Part shown: positions 9,401 to 17,866 of the stretch, one piece after another
Position numbering within the stretch: position 1 is the first letter of the stretch
Layout of the letters: each line of letters opens with the position of its first letter
Source: Leptospira biflexa
GTDB lineage: Bacteria > Spirochaetota > UBA4802 > UB4802
Length of the DNA stretch: 59,693 nt
Direction: 5' to 3'
Assembly: GCA_020721905.1 (NCBI GenBank)
Contig: DYLU01000013.1
Coordinates: 1 to 59,693, forward strand
Program-made: the position numbers and the translations under genes
The notes under the pieces: model-generated
Database searches by the model: none
Told to the model about the DNA's origin: nothing
What the model saw: the letters and a program-made list of their open reading frames with translations, nothing else

Positions 9401-9480
9401 GTCACATAAAGAGAGGTGAAAATCACTGCTTTGCAAAGAGACGGTGGCCTAATAGTTTAAGCCGATTGTGTTACCACACT
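9401..9480 (+). ncRNA. Structured 5' leader, possible riboswitch (GEMM/c-di-GMP-I-like)
   Basis: Inside the long leader of the 9536 gene there are compact helices: GGTGA/TCACT around an AAA loop (9415-9427), then the joining sequence GCAAAG (9433-9438), then ACGGTGGC (9441-9448) pairing with GCCGATTGT (9461-9469) around a loop with CCTAA. A weaker outer helix may join GTCACA (9401-9406) to the TGTGTTAC region. A GCAAAG joining segment followed by a helix with a GGCCTAA loop and ending near GTTACC resembles the GEMM-I (cyclic di-GMP) aptamer layout, but the canonical first half (GCAAACC) is not matched. So a structured cis-regulatory RNA is likely, its class uncertain. Confidence 0.38.
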
Positions 9481-9535
9481 TAGAAGAAGGGTAAGAAGTG
9501 AATAATTAAATTTTTAACGGAGGACTGAACGATAC

Positions 9536-9826
9536 ATGCTGTTACGCGATTATGATGCACAAAAAATTAAAGATGAAATAACACAGTGTGTGGCGTCACA
9601 TGTTTTTGATTCAGAATCAGATAGTTACAATAAAGCATCTGATTTGCTTAATGAACTATTTATCATTGCCGGTGGTAATTTTAACAAACCTGATTACGAA
9701 TCCATAATGAAAGTCTTAAAACTCATTGCTGCTCGTCAGCTTAAGAAAGGAAAAGATACAAAAGTCATAGCAGAGCGCTTTAAAGAAATTGCCAAAAAGA
9801 TAGAATCTTCAGCAGTGTATATGTAA
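9536..9826 (+). CDS. Unknown 96-residue helical protein
   Basis: A small, soluble, probably all-helical protein (starts MLLRDYDAQKIKDEI, ends KEIAKKIESSAVYM) with alternating acidic and basic faces; no signal peptide, membrane helix, cysteine pair or known motif is seen beyond a single cysteine near residue 18. CGGAGGA lies 11 bases before the ATG. It has its own promoter and an unusually long structured leader, implying conditional expression. Its stop directly abuts the stop of smpB on the other strand. I do not recognise a family and assign no function. Confidence 0.6.
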   Translation: MLLRDYDAQKIKDEITQCVASHVFDSESDSYNKASDLLNELFIIAGGNFNKPDYESIMKVLKLIAARQLKKGKDTKVIAERFKEIAKKIESSAVYM

Positions 9827-10279
9827 TTACCGCATTCGCCTGTATCGCTGCAGTTCTCTGTCAGCATCACGCTTTTTAATATCATGGCGTTTATCATACA
9901 GTGTTTTTCCTTTGGCAAGCCCCAGAAGGATTTTAACCTTCCCGTTTTTCCAGTACATCTTGAGCGGCACCAGGGTCAGTCCTTTTTCCTGCTGCTTGCC
10001 GGTAAGGCGCTTTATTTCCTGCTTGTGCAGTAAAAGTTTGCGCACACGCAACGGGTCATGGTTAAAAATATTGCCTGCTTCATACGGTGTTATATTCATG
10101 CCATACAAAAATGCCTCATTATCCTTAATGCGGGCATAGGAATCCTGTATACTGACCTTTTTTTGCCGTATTGATTTTACCTCAGTACCTTTTAATGCAA
10201 TCCCCGCCTCAATAGTATCAAGTATCTCATATTCAAAGCGGGCTTTTTTATTCTGGATTATCTCTTTTTCCTCTTTCAT
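9827..10279 (-). CDS. smpB: SsrA-binding protein SmpB
   Basis: A 150-residue protein that binds tmRNA and delivers it to stalled ribosomes for trans-translation. Recognisable parts are the N-terminal [10 protein letters not shown] strand, the GTEVKSIRQ segment, the [14 protein letters not shown] loop, [12 protein letters not shown], and the basic C-terminal tail [16 protein letters not shown], which becomes helical in the decoding centre. Length is normal. Its tmRNA partner gene (ssrA) is not in this window. Confidence 0.97.
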   Translation of the reverse strand: MKEEKEIIQNKKARFEYEILDTIEAGIALKGTEVKSIRQKKVSIQDSYARIKDNEAFLYGMNITPYEAGNIFNHDPLRVRKLLLHKQEIKRLTGKQQEKGLTLVPLKMYWKNGKVKILLGLAKGKTLYDKRHDIKKRDADRELQRYRRMR

Positions 10280-10328
10280 ATGTTCAATCCATTACAGTAA
10301 AACTACATCAATAAATACTATTACTCCA

Positions 10329-12476
10329 TTATCGTTTAATCAGTGGCAATGCGGTACCTATTGCTATTACTACCGTACCCAACCATACCAACCATATAAG
10401 CCGTTTAAATGAAATATCAATTATCACCATATCAGGTGGAACAGCAGCCTGTGCAGGTGCATCCATATGCAACACCACGATCTTTTCATGAATGTCAAAA
10501 TCCATCAATGAAATCATACGCGTTGTACCCGGTAGCACTGTATTCAGATTTGTGCGCCTGTTGCCATCAAATATGACTCCCGGGCGCACCGTATATTCCT
10601 TACCCTGATATTTCACGGTGCACAACGCATATATTTTTGGATTACCCTGCATCATAGCCATGCGGTCAATATCAAACCCATCAAAGCGGAGTGTGACATC
10701 ATTAAATGAACGCACTTCCCCTTTTTTAAGCAATATCTGTGTTAATATATCCTTACCAAATCTGTATTCAACAGGTGAAATATATACATCATAGAGCAGA
10801 TTATAATCAATATATGGTTCTCTGAACAGCTGATTTGTGCCAGTATCAATAAAATATGGTGTATGAATAGTCTTTGACGAGTTGTAGTAATGATATTTGA
10901 ATTCAATTGCACTTTTAATGCTTTCAACCATGCCCACAAGTTCCAGAGTTACTGGATAAAATGTCATTTTTTCATTCTGTGCAATCTGTGCATGATAATC
11001 AACCGATTGTGTTTGTGACGTAATGATTCCGACAATAAGCAATGCCACACCACTGTGGGCAATACGCGCAGCCAGTTGCAACGGTATGTGTGGCACTATA
11101 CCCTTTATATTGGTAAGCAGTATGCCAAAGGAAAGTACCATTAAAATAAAAGCAACAGATACAAAAGGCTTCCCAACAAATAAAAGCAATGATATTGTAA
11201 GGGCGATAGTTACTGTTAAAAGTAATGTTTTTAAAGATGGCTTTCCGGCAAAAGGAGTCAGCAGCAATAAGATTACAATAAGAAAACCTATTGGCCTGGA
11301 AATACTTACATAATATGATTCCTGTACTGTTGATGCTTCCCCCAGCAACCCGGTGATGATGGGCATGCAGGAACCAATGAGCACAAACAAAGCAAAAAAT
11401 AATAATACTGCGATACCATAGACTAGTATATTGTCTTTCCCAAACAATGTATTATCCAATGTATTTCCCATTGCATCGTTTCTGCGGTACAGCAACAATA
11501 CTATAGCTACAATAAAGACTATCATAATAAAAAGCAGCAGATCTGTAAAATTACCCGAACCACTGAATGAATGCACTGAAAAATCAGAAAGGACACCGCT
11601 GCGGGTTAAAAATGCACCAAAGATAACCAGTACAAAAGTAACTATCGCCATTATAATATTAAACCTGATAAGCGCCCTCTTGCGTTTTTGCACAATTAAA
11701 CCATGCATGAGTGCAAGGCCTGTAAGCCATGGGATAAGGGAGGCATTTTCCACCGGATCCCATCCCCAGTAGCCACCCCAGCCCAATACCTTATATGCCC
11801 AGTACCCACCTAAAAATATACCTGCCCCCAGGGCTAATACCAGAGCAACAACCCAGCGGTAATTAGCTGTTATCACCAAATAATCATTATACAGTAGCGC
11901 AATGATTGCATATACAAAAGGCACCGTTGCCAGTGCATACCCTGCAAAGAGCACCGGCGGGTGTATCACCATCCAGAAATCCTGAAGCAGGGGATTTAAT
12001 CCCATACCATCATGTGGTATAACACCCGGTAAAACATTTTTTGAAGTATCCCATATATAGACAAACGGATTGTTATGCAAACCATGTATGATGAATATCA
12101 GCGTTACCAGCCCTGCCAATGTAAGAAAGCTCTGAATATATTGTTTTTCATACTGCAGCGCAAGCACTACTGCTATCATAATAAAAAACGTCCACAGCAA
12201 CAATGAGCCTTCCTGACCTGCCCACACTGCTGCAATACGATACATAAGCGGCAAATCCAGTGATGAATGCTGATACACATATGAAAATTGAAACATATTG
12301 AGAACAAATCCAACTGTTAACGCAACAAGCATAAACCCTGCAACAACGGTTGCACCATAGTACGTGTACTGCGCAAGCTTTAACAGGTTATCTTTTTTAA
12401 ACGATTGAACGGCCAATATAACCGAGGCCACAACCAGCGCTAAAGAAAGCCACGGAAGGTAATACAAAATATTCAT
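10329..12476 (-). CDS. ccmF: Cytochrome c haem lyase CcmF
   Basis: A 715-residue polytopic inner-membrane protein of the System I cytochrome c maturation pathway. The haem-handling WWD domain is clear around residue 230 (WGGYWGWDPVENASLIP). Conserved periplasmic histidines flank it, and a large periplasmic domain sits near residues 520-670, with a last helix at the C-terminus. It is the final gene of the operon and starts at the base where ccmE stops (shared base 12476). With no ccmG or ccmH nearby, CcmF probably performs haem attachment without the usual thioredoxin/CcmH apocytochrome relay. Confidence 0.95.
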   Translation of the reverse strand: MNILYYLPWLSLALVVASVILAVQSFKKDNLLKLAQYTYYGATVVAGFMLVALTVGFVLNMFQFSYVYQHSSLDLPLMYRIAAVWAGQEGSLLLWTFFIMIAVVLALQYEKQYIQSFLTLAGLVTLIFIIHGLHNNPFVYIWDTSKNVLPGVIPHDGMGLNPLLQDFWMVIHPPVLFAGYALATVPFVYAIIALLYNDYLVITANYRWVVALVLALGAGIFLGGYWAYKVLGWGGYWGWDPVENASLIPWLTGLALMHGLIVQKRKRALIRFNIIMAIVTFVLVIFGAFLTRSGVLSDFSVHSFSGSGNFTDLLLFIMIVFIVAIVLLLYRRNDAMGNTLDNTLFGKDNILVYGIAVLLFFALFVLIGSCMPIITGLLGEASTVQESYYVSISRPIGFLIVILLLLTPFAGKPSLKTLLLTVTIALTISLLLFVGKPFVSVAFILMVLSFGILLTNIKGIVPHIPLQLAARIAHSGVALLIVGIITSQTQSVDYHAQIAQNEKMTFYPVTLELVGMVESIKSAIEFKYHYYNSSKTIHTPYFIDTGTNQLFREPYIDYNLLYDVYISPVEYRFGKDILTQILLKKGEVRSFNDVTLRFDGFDIDRMAMMQGNPKIYALCTVKYQGKEYTVRPGVIFDGNRRTNLNTVLPGTTRMISLMDFDIHEKIVVLHMDAPAQAAVPPDMVIIDISFKRLIWLVWLGTVVIAIGTALPLIKR

Positions 12477-12847
12477 TATTTACTCTCCTTGGTATATTTG
12501 GAAGGGCATTTTACAAGAATTTTATCTGCTTCAAACATCTGGTTTTCTTTATTGTATGTTCCAATGGCAACAACACTTGTGGCATGCTCAAAGTTGAGTG
12601 GCTTAGAACCCTTATGAATCACTTCCAAACGCTTTGAATTATCATCCTCAATGGTAAATATAAAGCCGTCAGCTGAATTTTGCACTGGCACCGACTTTAC
12701 CAGTTTTCCCATCACCTGAACATACGCATCACCTTTTGCTGCCTCATCATACGATACATACGGCGTTAATATCCCCTTAAATGAAAAAAGCGCTGCAGCA
12801 CCGCATATTACAATGATACTTAATATAATGATATTACTTTTTTTCAT
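12476..12847 (-). CDS. ccmE: Haem chaperone CcmE, CxxxY variant
   Basis: A 123-residue protein with one N-terminal membrane helix and an OB-fold periplasmic domain (residues about 30-112; YVQVMGKLVKSVPV, FTIEDDN, VVAIGTYNKENQMFEADKILVKCPSKY). Near its end the usual haem-binding HxxxY is replaced by C114-P-S-K-Y118, the CxxxY type known from Desulfovibrio and some archaea. The start at 12847 is chosen because AGAGG precedes it; the open frame extends upstream but overlaps ccmD. It overlaps ccmD by 14 bases, so the two are translationally linked. Confidence 0.9.
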   Translation of the reverse strand: MKKSNIIILSIIVICGAAALFSFKGILTPYVSYDEAAKGDAYVQVMGKLVKSVPVQNSADGFIFTIEDDNSKRLEVIHKGSKPLNFEHATSVVAIGTYNKENQMFEADKILVKCPSKYTKESK

Positions 12848-13007
12848 TGAGCCTCTTTTCCAATTTTTTAACTTTATTATGCAAAAGCAATAAGTAACAC
12901 GCAATGCCAATCCACACAATGGCGGATATCCAGAATAATACTGTAGTAGAGCCTTTCTCTATTTGTGTTATGTTTTGTGCGATAGTTACCATAAAAAGCA
13001 GTTTCAT
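12834..13007 (-). CDS. ccmD: CcmD-like small membrane protein
   Basis: A 57-residue gene fitted between ccmC and ccmE. It starts at the ATG that overlaps the ccmC stop (ATGA, 13004-13007) and ends at a TAA at 12834-12836. One hydrophobic helix (residues about 23-42, LFWISAIVWIGIACYLLLL) is followed by the charged tail HNKVKKLEKRLNEKK. A single helix with a basic, coiled C-terminus, encoded between ccmC and ccmE, is the hallmark of CcmD, which holds CcmABC and holo-CcmE together for haem release. Sequence conservation in this family is low, so the call rests on topology and position. Confidence 0.8.
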   Translation of the reverse strand: MKLLFMVTIAQNITQIEKGSTTVLFWISAIVWIGIACYLLLLHNKVKKLEKRLNEKK

Positions 13008-13657
13008 GATACATCCTCAGTAATTAAATATTCCAGCTTATACACCTTCAGCAAAAGTTTCAGCACACTGACATAAAAAAGTGTAAATGCCACAACCGAA
13101 ACAACTAAAACAAGCCGCATTTCAGTATCCAGAAGGATTGCCCCCTGAGTATTAATCACTGGTTCAGGATGAAGCGATGGGTACAGCCGCGGAACAATAA
13201 ATATTAAAAATGGTGAAGCTACAAATGCCATAACAAGATACACACTTTCAAGCATAGCACCTTTTGGGTTGGTGGCCACAATTTGGTGCAGACTAAAATA
13301 TGCTATATATATCAATAGCAGCAGCGTGATTGACGTTTCACGAGGGTCCCAGTTCCAGTAACTTCCCCACATGACCTTTGCCCACAGAGAACCTGTTATC
13401 ACAGTCAATATACTGAAAAAAAATCCAATGTGCACTGAACTTCGTGCATAATGAATATACACTATTGCATTCCTGCGTATATACTGTATTGAAGCAAGAC
13501 CTGAAACAATAAATGACAGTGTTGCCACCCAGGCAAGTGGTACATGCAGATACACTATCCTGCTTGTTTCCCCAAGGATTGCTGCAGGCGGCACCCATAT
13601 ATAAATGAGATACAATGATACCACCATTAACAGCGCATCAATAATGATCAAAAGCAT
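13004..13657 (-). CDS. ccmC: Haem transporter/handling protein CcmC
   Basis: A 217-residue protein with six membrane helices. The tryptophan-rich WWD signature is plain around residue 95 (WGSYWNWDPRETS), with a conserved histidine in VYLHVPLAW before it and another (LHQ) after it; these ligate haem for transfer to CcmE. GGAG precedes the ATG. The gene follows ccmB after a 186-base gap, the only sizeable gap in the operon, and overlaps ccmD by 4 bases. Confidence 0.93.
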   Translation of the reverse strand: MLLIIIDALLMVVSLYLIYIWVPPAAILGETSRIVYLHVPLAWVATLSFIVSGLASIQYIRRNAIVYIHYARSSVHIGFFFSILTVITGSLWAKVMWGSYWNWDPRETSITLLLLIYIAYFSLHQIVATNPKGAMLESVYLVMAFVASPFLIFIVPRLYPSLHPEPVINTQGAILLDTEMRLVLVVSVVAFTLFYVSVLKLLLKVYKLEYLITEDVS

Positions 13658-13743
13658 TTACAACTCCATGAAAATCTGAATTTATTGCCAATTTCTGTAA
13701 CTTTTCCCGCACAGAATAACTGAGCATAAGTAAGCCCGTATAT

Positions 13744-13766
13744 AAAAAAGGAGAATCAGGTTCTCT
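13744..13766 (-). terminator. Weak terminator-like hairpin between ccmB and ccmC
   Basis: Read on the minus strand, GAGAA-CCTGA-TTCTC is followed by CTTTTTT. The stem has only five pairs, so at best it would attenuate transcription passing from ccmAB to ccmCDEF. The rest of the 186-base gap shows no gene that I can support. Confidence 0.3.
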
Positions 13767-13843
13767 CTTCTGATTTACAATGTCAAAATTACAAGCTTGC
13801 ACCATTTCTATAAAATTACAACCACGCGCTGAATGCAATGCAC

Positions 13844-14488
13844 CTAAAATTCTTTCCAGATATAAGGGAACAGTATATACGATACCACACCAAGCAATGT
13901 TGAAAATGCAAGCAGAAAAAGTATAGCGCTAAATGATGAAAAAATCTCTTTAGAAAAACACCGTGTTGTTGATTTTATTACCACTGTGATAACAGGTAGC
14001 GTTATGGGGAAAGATAAAATGGTGAAAAGGCCACCTCGCGCCTGTGCTAGTGCGGCTATTGCCGCGATTATGGTTGTACACACTGCCAGAGCAATACTGC
14101 CAGCCACCATCATGGTTATAAAACCAGTTGGATTATGCACTGGAACATCCATAACAAACAGATACAGCAATCCAACTATTGCTGCAACAGCAATCATAAT
14201 AATACAGTTTACAAAAAGCTTCGATACAAATATAGTTTCAGGGCTGTAATACATCAGATTAAAAAGGGCAGTGTTTTCTTCTACCTCTCTGTAAAAGAGG
14301 TGAGAGGTATTCATCCCTGAAAAAAATATAATGACCCACAAAAGAATAGCATGTACTATGGGACTGCCAATTGCACCTCCTGAAGCAAAGCCAATAGAAA
14401 CCGTCACAATGACACTGAACGATAGTATCAGCGAAACGATTACTTTGCTTCTGAACTCTATATGAATATCTTTTACAATATTACGCAC
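13844..14488 (-). CDS. ccmB: Haem exporter membrane subunit CcmB
   Basis: About 214 residues with six hydrophobic helices, starting at GTG 14488 (VRNIVKDIHIEFRSKV). This start leaves an 8-base overlap with ccmA, whereas the upstream ATGs in the same frame lie deep in ccmA. The opening charged helix, the FFSGMNTSHLFYREVEENTALFNLMYYSP segment and the late helices match the ABC-2-type permease CcmB. With CcmA it forms the ABC complex that acts with CcmC to release holo-CcmE. Confidence 0.88.
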   Translation of the reverse strand: MRNIVKDIHIEFRSKVIVSLILSFSVIVTVSIGFASGGAIGSPIVHAILLWVIIFFSGMNTSHLFYREVEENTALFNLMYYSPETIFVSKLFVNCIIMIAVAAIVGLLYLFVMDVPVHNPTGFITMMVAGSIALAVCTTIIAAIAALAQARGGLFTILSFPITLPVITVVIKSTTRCFSKEIFSSFSAILFLLAFSTLLGVVSYILFPYIWKEF

Positions 14489-15092
14489 CAGACCCTTTAT
14501 CAAGCACAATACTCCTGTGGCAAAGTTTTGCTTCCCTGCTGTCATTTGTTGCAAGGATAATAGCAGTAAATGGTTGTATTTCTTTTATTAATTCAAACAG
14601 GATTTTTCTTCCACTATCATCTAAATTTGAACCTGCCTCATCCAGCAATAAAAGTTTTGGTTTTTTTAAAAGTGCCATTGCAATCTTACAGCGTTGCTGC
14701 AAACCGGTAGAATAGGTATGAAGAACTTTATCTTTATGCTGATACATATCCAGACGATGTAGAATTTCTGTTGCATCATCAGTTACTGAGCCAAAGGCAA
14801 AGATAATATTTTCTGTTAACGTGAGATGATTGTAACACTGTACATAGGGAGCAACAATGCCAGCATAGCCCATAACCGTATTGGCAGGGATGGGATCCTG
14901 ATTATTAAAATACTCTATACTGCCACTATCAGGCGACACAATATTCCCCATTATTTTCAGCAATGTTGATTTGCCACTGCCATTGGGACCAACTATTGCA
15001 ATAGATTCCCCTGTTGATACAGTACATGAAATTTTGCTGAACAACCTGTAGCTATAGCGTTTTGATATATTGTGAGCTTTTATTGTAAACAC
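14481..15092 (-). CDS. ccmA: Cytochrome c biogenesis ATP-binding protein CcmA
   Basis: A 203-residue ABC ATPase. Walker A is GPNGSGKST (residues 35-43), the signature is YSTGLQQR (about residue 128) and Walker B with catalytic Glu is LLLLDEAGSNLD (about 150). The H-loop position reads ATN where most ABC ATPases have a histidine, which could alter turnover. It lies 6 bases after the cytochrome gene and overlaps ccmB, placing it second in the operon. Confidence 0.9.
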   Translation of the reverse strand: MFTIKAHNISKRYSYRLFSKISCTVSTGESIAIVGPNGSGKSTLLKIMGNIVSPDSGSIEYFNNQDPIPANTVMGYAGIVAPYVQCYNHLTLTENIIFAFGSVTDDATEILHRLDMYQHKDKVLHTYSTGLQQRCKIAMALLKKPKLLLLDEAGSNLDDSGRKILFELIKEIQPFTAIILATNDSREAKLCHRSIVLDKGSGA

Positions 15093-15098
15093 AAAACC

Positions 15099-16457
15099 TT
15101 ACATAACAATTTCTTTTTTAGCTTTTGCCATTTCAATCACAGGTAATTTTATTGATTTATCTTTCATAACTTCATCCACCGTTTTCTGATCAGCCAGACG
15201 ATACAGCAACCTCACCTGTATAGTATACATGCCTTTTAATCCTTTGGGCAGAATAATAGTATTTGTCACAGATTCTTTTGGTAAAATACGATTATCAAAC
15301 AGTATCTCTTTTGATTTTGCAATATTGCTAACAGGTTTTCCTTTACCATCACCAAAAATAGTCTTAAACATTATAGTATTATCAGAAAGATAGCCCCTTT
15401 TATCAGCCTTTCCAATTGCAAAAACCTCTTTGCCGTATTTATTCAGTATAACTATCTCTAACCACATTTGCCGTACATCTGTAAGCCCGGTTGGGAGTTT
15501 ATGTCCTGCACCGGTATTTGTTATGGTAACTGCAAAAGTACCGGTAGAAATATCGCGTGTATCAATTAAAATAGTAGCGGCATTCTTCAGCCGTTCCTCA
15601 GCCATTTTCCCTTTGACGTTATCATTATATAATCCTGGAATGACACTATTTCCACCAACAAAATAATGCGTAAAGATGTGATTCCTCTCTGGCCCTCCAA
15701 AAGCAGCAAATCCGGGATTATTGGGACGAGGTGTAGATCCGGTTGCAGGAATACCGGGCCTGTGATACATATGACATCCCTGGCAGGGAACAGTGGTTTT
15801 TTCATCACCGGTATTATACGGGCTTTTACTCCACTCTTCAAAAGTTGTTTCCAGTTTTGTACCATAGACAACATGACGTACGTCATGGCAAGTACCACAG
15901 AATGAAGCCTGTGTGTGGAACCCGGAATATGCAGCCTGATGCCAATCAGGTGCTGCATCTTTGAACGGTCCATACTTTACACCGGGATCTGTCTCGCCAT
16001 TCCCTGGTTTATAGGTAAAATGTGCATTATAGTTTTTCCTGGCATCAACGATGACATGGCAATAATCACACTGAATGCCTTCTTTTGTTATATCAGGCAA
16101 ATCTTTTTCCATGGCCAGCTCTTCAGTTACTGTAAGTGGCTTGCCGGTTATAAAGCCAACTGGTATATGGCATTTCACGCAACTTTCTGCTTCTTCAAGC
16201 TCATCGTTATTCACAGGATTCTGATTTTTTATATCATCTAAATAAAAAGCTGCATACTCTCTATAGATTATATCCTTTTGCGCCAGGTTATGCATCGAGT
16301 TCTTCCACTGTTCATATATTTCATCATGGCATCCACCACATGTCGAAGGGCTTACAAATTGTGCTAACCTGTAATGTGGCGTTGATTTACATCCTGTAAA
16401 AAAAGCATACACGGTTAATGCAATCATGCTGATTATAATGACTATTTTTGATTTCAT
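15099..16457 (-). CDS. Pentahaem cytochrome c lipoprotein
   Basis: About 452 residues. The start at 16457 (MKSKIVII) is favoured by GGAAGG a few bases upstream; an in-frame ATG nine codons earlier lacks one. A lipoprotein signal ends at FFTGC. The first half holds five CxxCH haem motifs: CGGCH, CVKCH, CDYCH, CGTCH and CQGCH; the spacing and the CGGCHDEIYEQW start resemble cytochrome c554-like multihaem proteins. The second half (about residues 290-440) is cysteine-free and beta-rich. It heads the ccm operon, so it is probably the main client of the maturation system and an envelope electron-transfer protein; redox partner unknown. Confidence 0.85.
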   Translation of the reverse strand: MKSKIVIIISMIALTVYAFFTGCKSTPHYRLAQFVSPSTCGGCHDEIYEQWKNSMHNLAQKDIIYREYAAFYLDDIKNQNPVNNDELEEAESCVKCHIPVGFITGKPLTVTEELAMEKDLPDITKEGIQCDYCHVIVDARKNYNAHFTYKPGNGETDPGVKYGPFKDAAPDWHQAAYSGFHTQASFCGTCHDVRHVVYGTKLETTFEEWSKSPYNTGDEKTTVPCQGCHMYHRPGIPATGSTPRPNNPGFAAFGGPERNHIFTHYFVGGNSVIPGLYNDNVKGKMAEERLKNAATILIDTRDISTGTFAVTITNTGAGHKLPTGLTDVRQMWLEIVILNKYGKEVFAIGKADKRGYLSDNTIMFKTIFGDGKGKPVSNIAKSKEILFDNRILPKESVTNTIILPKGLKGMYTIQVRLLYRLADQKTVDEVMKDKSIKLPVIEMAKAKKEIVM

Positions 16458-16525
16458 AGGATTCCTTCCATTATAAAATATCATTTTGTAAATGTTATTT
16501 CAAACTTAATTCAGAATCTTTTGCT

Positions 16526-16586
16526 ATAGTGTGATCCTGAAAATCAGGTGAAAACCTTCAGCTCTGTACGGTGACAGCCTGACTAT
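16526..16586 (-). promoter_or_regulatory. Structured leader of the cytochrome-ccm operon with alternative pairings
   Basis: Between the MscS stop and the cytochrome start, the minus-strand RNA can close ATAGT (16582-16586) on ACTAT (16526-16530). Inside, CTGT/ACAG form one hairpin (16564-16577) and CCTGA/TCAGG another (16536-16548). A third copy of the same arm (TCAGG at 16578-16582 on this strand) can pair with the second arm instead, giving mutually exclusive folds. A TTGACA sits upstream at 16627-16632, although its -10 partner is poor. A switch-like leader is suggested; no known class is recognised. Confidence 0.35.
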
Positions 16587-16638
16587 GAATTACACCAATA
16601 AACATACTTTTGTATTAAAACCAAAATGTCAACAATGT

Positions 16639-17673
16639 TTATTCTTTAGCAATATGAACAACATGTTGTGGGAATGGTATTTCAATACCTTCTTCTCTAA
16701 AGCGGTCAAATATTCGCTTACGCAATCCCGACTGAACAGGAAACTGATCAGCATATTCTTTAACATATACTATAAGGGTAAAATCCAGGGAACTATCGCC
16801 AAAACCCGGAATAAAAAGAACAACAGGCTCCGGATCCATAATAAGCTGTTGTATAGTGCCTGCTGATTTTTTTACCTCATCAAGTATGACACGTTCAACA
16901 TGCCGGAGATCAGAATTATAGCTCACACTAACCGGGATCCTCAGTGCCAGATGCGGAACAGGAAGATAAAAATTGGTGATCATGCTCTGAGCCATCTTGC
17001 TGTTTGGAACAATAACAATGTTGTTTGGCAGCAACCTGATTCGTGTTGTACGCCAGGTGATATCCTCTACATATCCTTCTATGCCTTCTTCAATTTTAAC
17101 AAAATCACCTATTCTTACAGAACGCTCAATTAATATTTGAATGCCAGCAAAGAGATTAGACAATGTATCCTGCAGCGCTAAAGCAACAGCCAAACCACCT
17201 ACTCCAAGGGTTGTCAGTATGGGAGCTATCGATATGCCTAAATAGTTGAGGATGATTAAAATCCCTATGAGCACAAATAAACCTTTGATGATAATATAGG
17301 TTAAGCCAGTAGGTGCCAGCGGTATATTTGCAGTTTTAACATATTTCTGTAATAAAGATCCAACTATATTAGCAATGCCAAGAGTAAAAGCAAACATAAT
17401 GATAACATTTACATTTTTAGTTAAGAGCATTTGCCATTTTTCTGAAACTGATGTGTACTGTGAAGCAATAAGAATGGCAAGAGCAAAAACAATAAAGAAT
17501 GCAGGTTTATTCAATGCATCAATAATTATATCATCAATATCCCAGCTTGTAGAAGCAGCCCATCTTATTAATAGCGAAAATATTAATTTTTTAAAAATTA
17601 ACAAAACAATAAAAGCAACACCAAAATATACCAGGGGGATAACAATAAATAAATATTCCTGTAGTACATTCAT
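16639..17673 (-). CDS. Small-conductance mechanosensitive channel (MscS family)
   Basis: A 344-residue membrane protein. Four to five helices cover residues 1-160, the last being the Gly/Ala-rich pore helix (GVGGLAVALALQDTLSNLFAG). The following beta domain has the typical RSVRIGDFVKIEEGIEGYVEDITWRTTRIRL and VPNSKM sequence, and the C-terminal alpha/beta domain ends in IPFPQHVVH. It protects against osmotic downshock. It has two helices more than the E. coli MscS core but is of ordinary length for YbdG/YnaI-like members. It is transcribed towards the cytochrome gene but separated from it by the structured leader. Confidence 0.92.
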   Translation of the reverse strand: MNVLQEYLFIVIPLVYFGVAFIVLLIFKKLIFSLLIRWAASTSWDIDDIIIDALNKPAFFIVFALAILIASQYTSVSEKWQMLLTKNVNVIIMFAFTLGIANIVGSLLQKYVKTANIPLAPTGLTYIIIKGLFVLIGILIILNYLGISIAPILTTLGVGGLAVALALQDTLSNLFAGIQILIERSVRIGDFVKIEEGIEGYVEDITWRTTRIRLLPNNIVIVPNSKMAQSMITNFYLPVPHLALRIPVSVSYNSDLRHVERVILDEVKKSAGTIQQLIMDPEPVVLFIPGFGDSSLDFTLIVYVKEYADQFPVQSGLRKRIFDRFREEGIEIPFPQHVVHIAKE

Positions 17674-17866
17674 GCTTTACTCACCTCACAATTGAATTGC
17701 TAAAAATATATCGCTGCCAATCAGTATGAAAAAATCATAAAAATTGTATTGATTTTTCCTGGTGTATTGCAATAATAATTTTTTATACAATATACTGTAA
17801 CAAATCATTTTCCAATACAACCTCTTTTTGCATTGAGGTATTATACTATTTTTCTGGAGGATATCT

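Noticed and set aside
13638-13838. Minus-strand 66-codon frame in the ccmB-ccmC gap
   Set aside because: No ribosome binding site, no recognisable motif and it overlaps the start of ccmC.
16520-16600. Plus-strand cobalamin-riboswitch-like sequence (GGTGAAAACC ... CTGT)
   Set aside because: No plus-strand gene follows, and the core of the cobalamin aptamer is not matched; the minus-strand leader interpretation fits the gene order.
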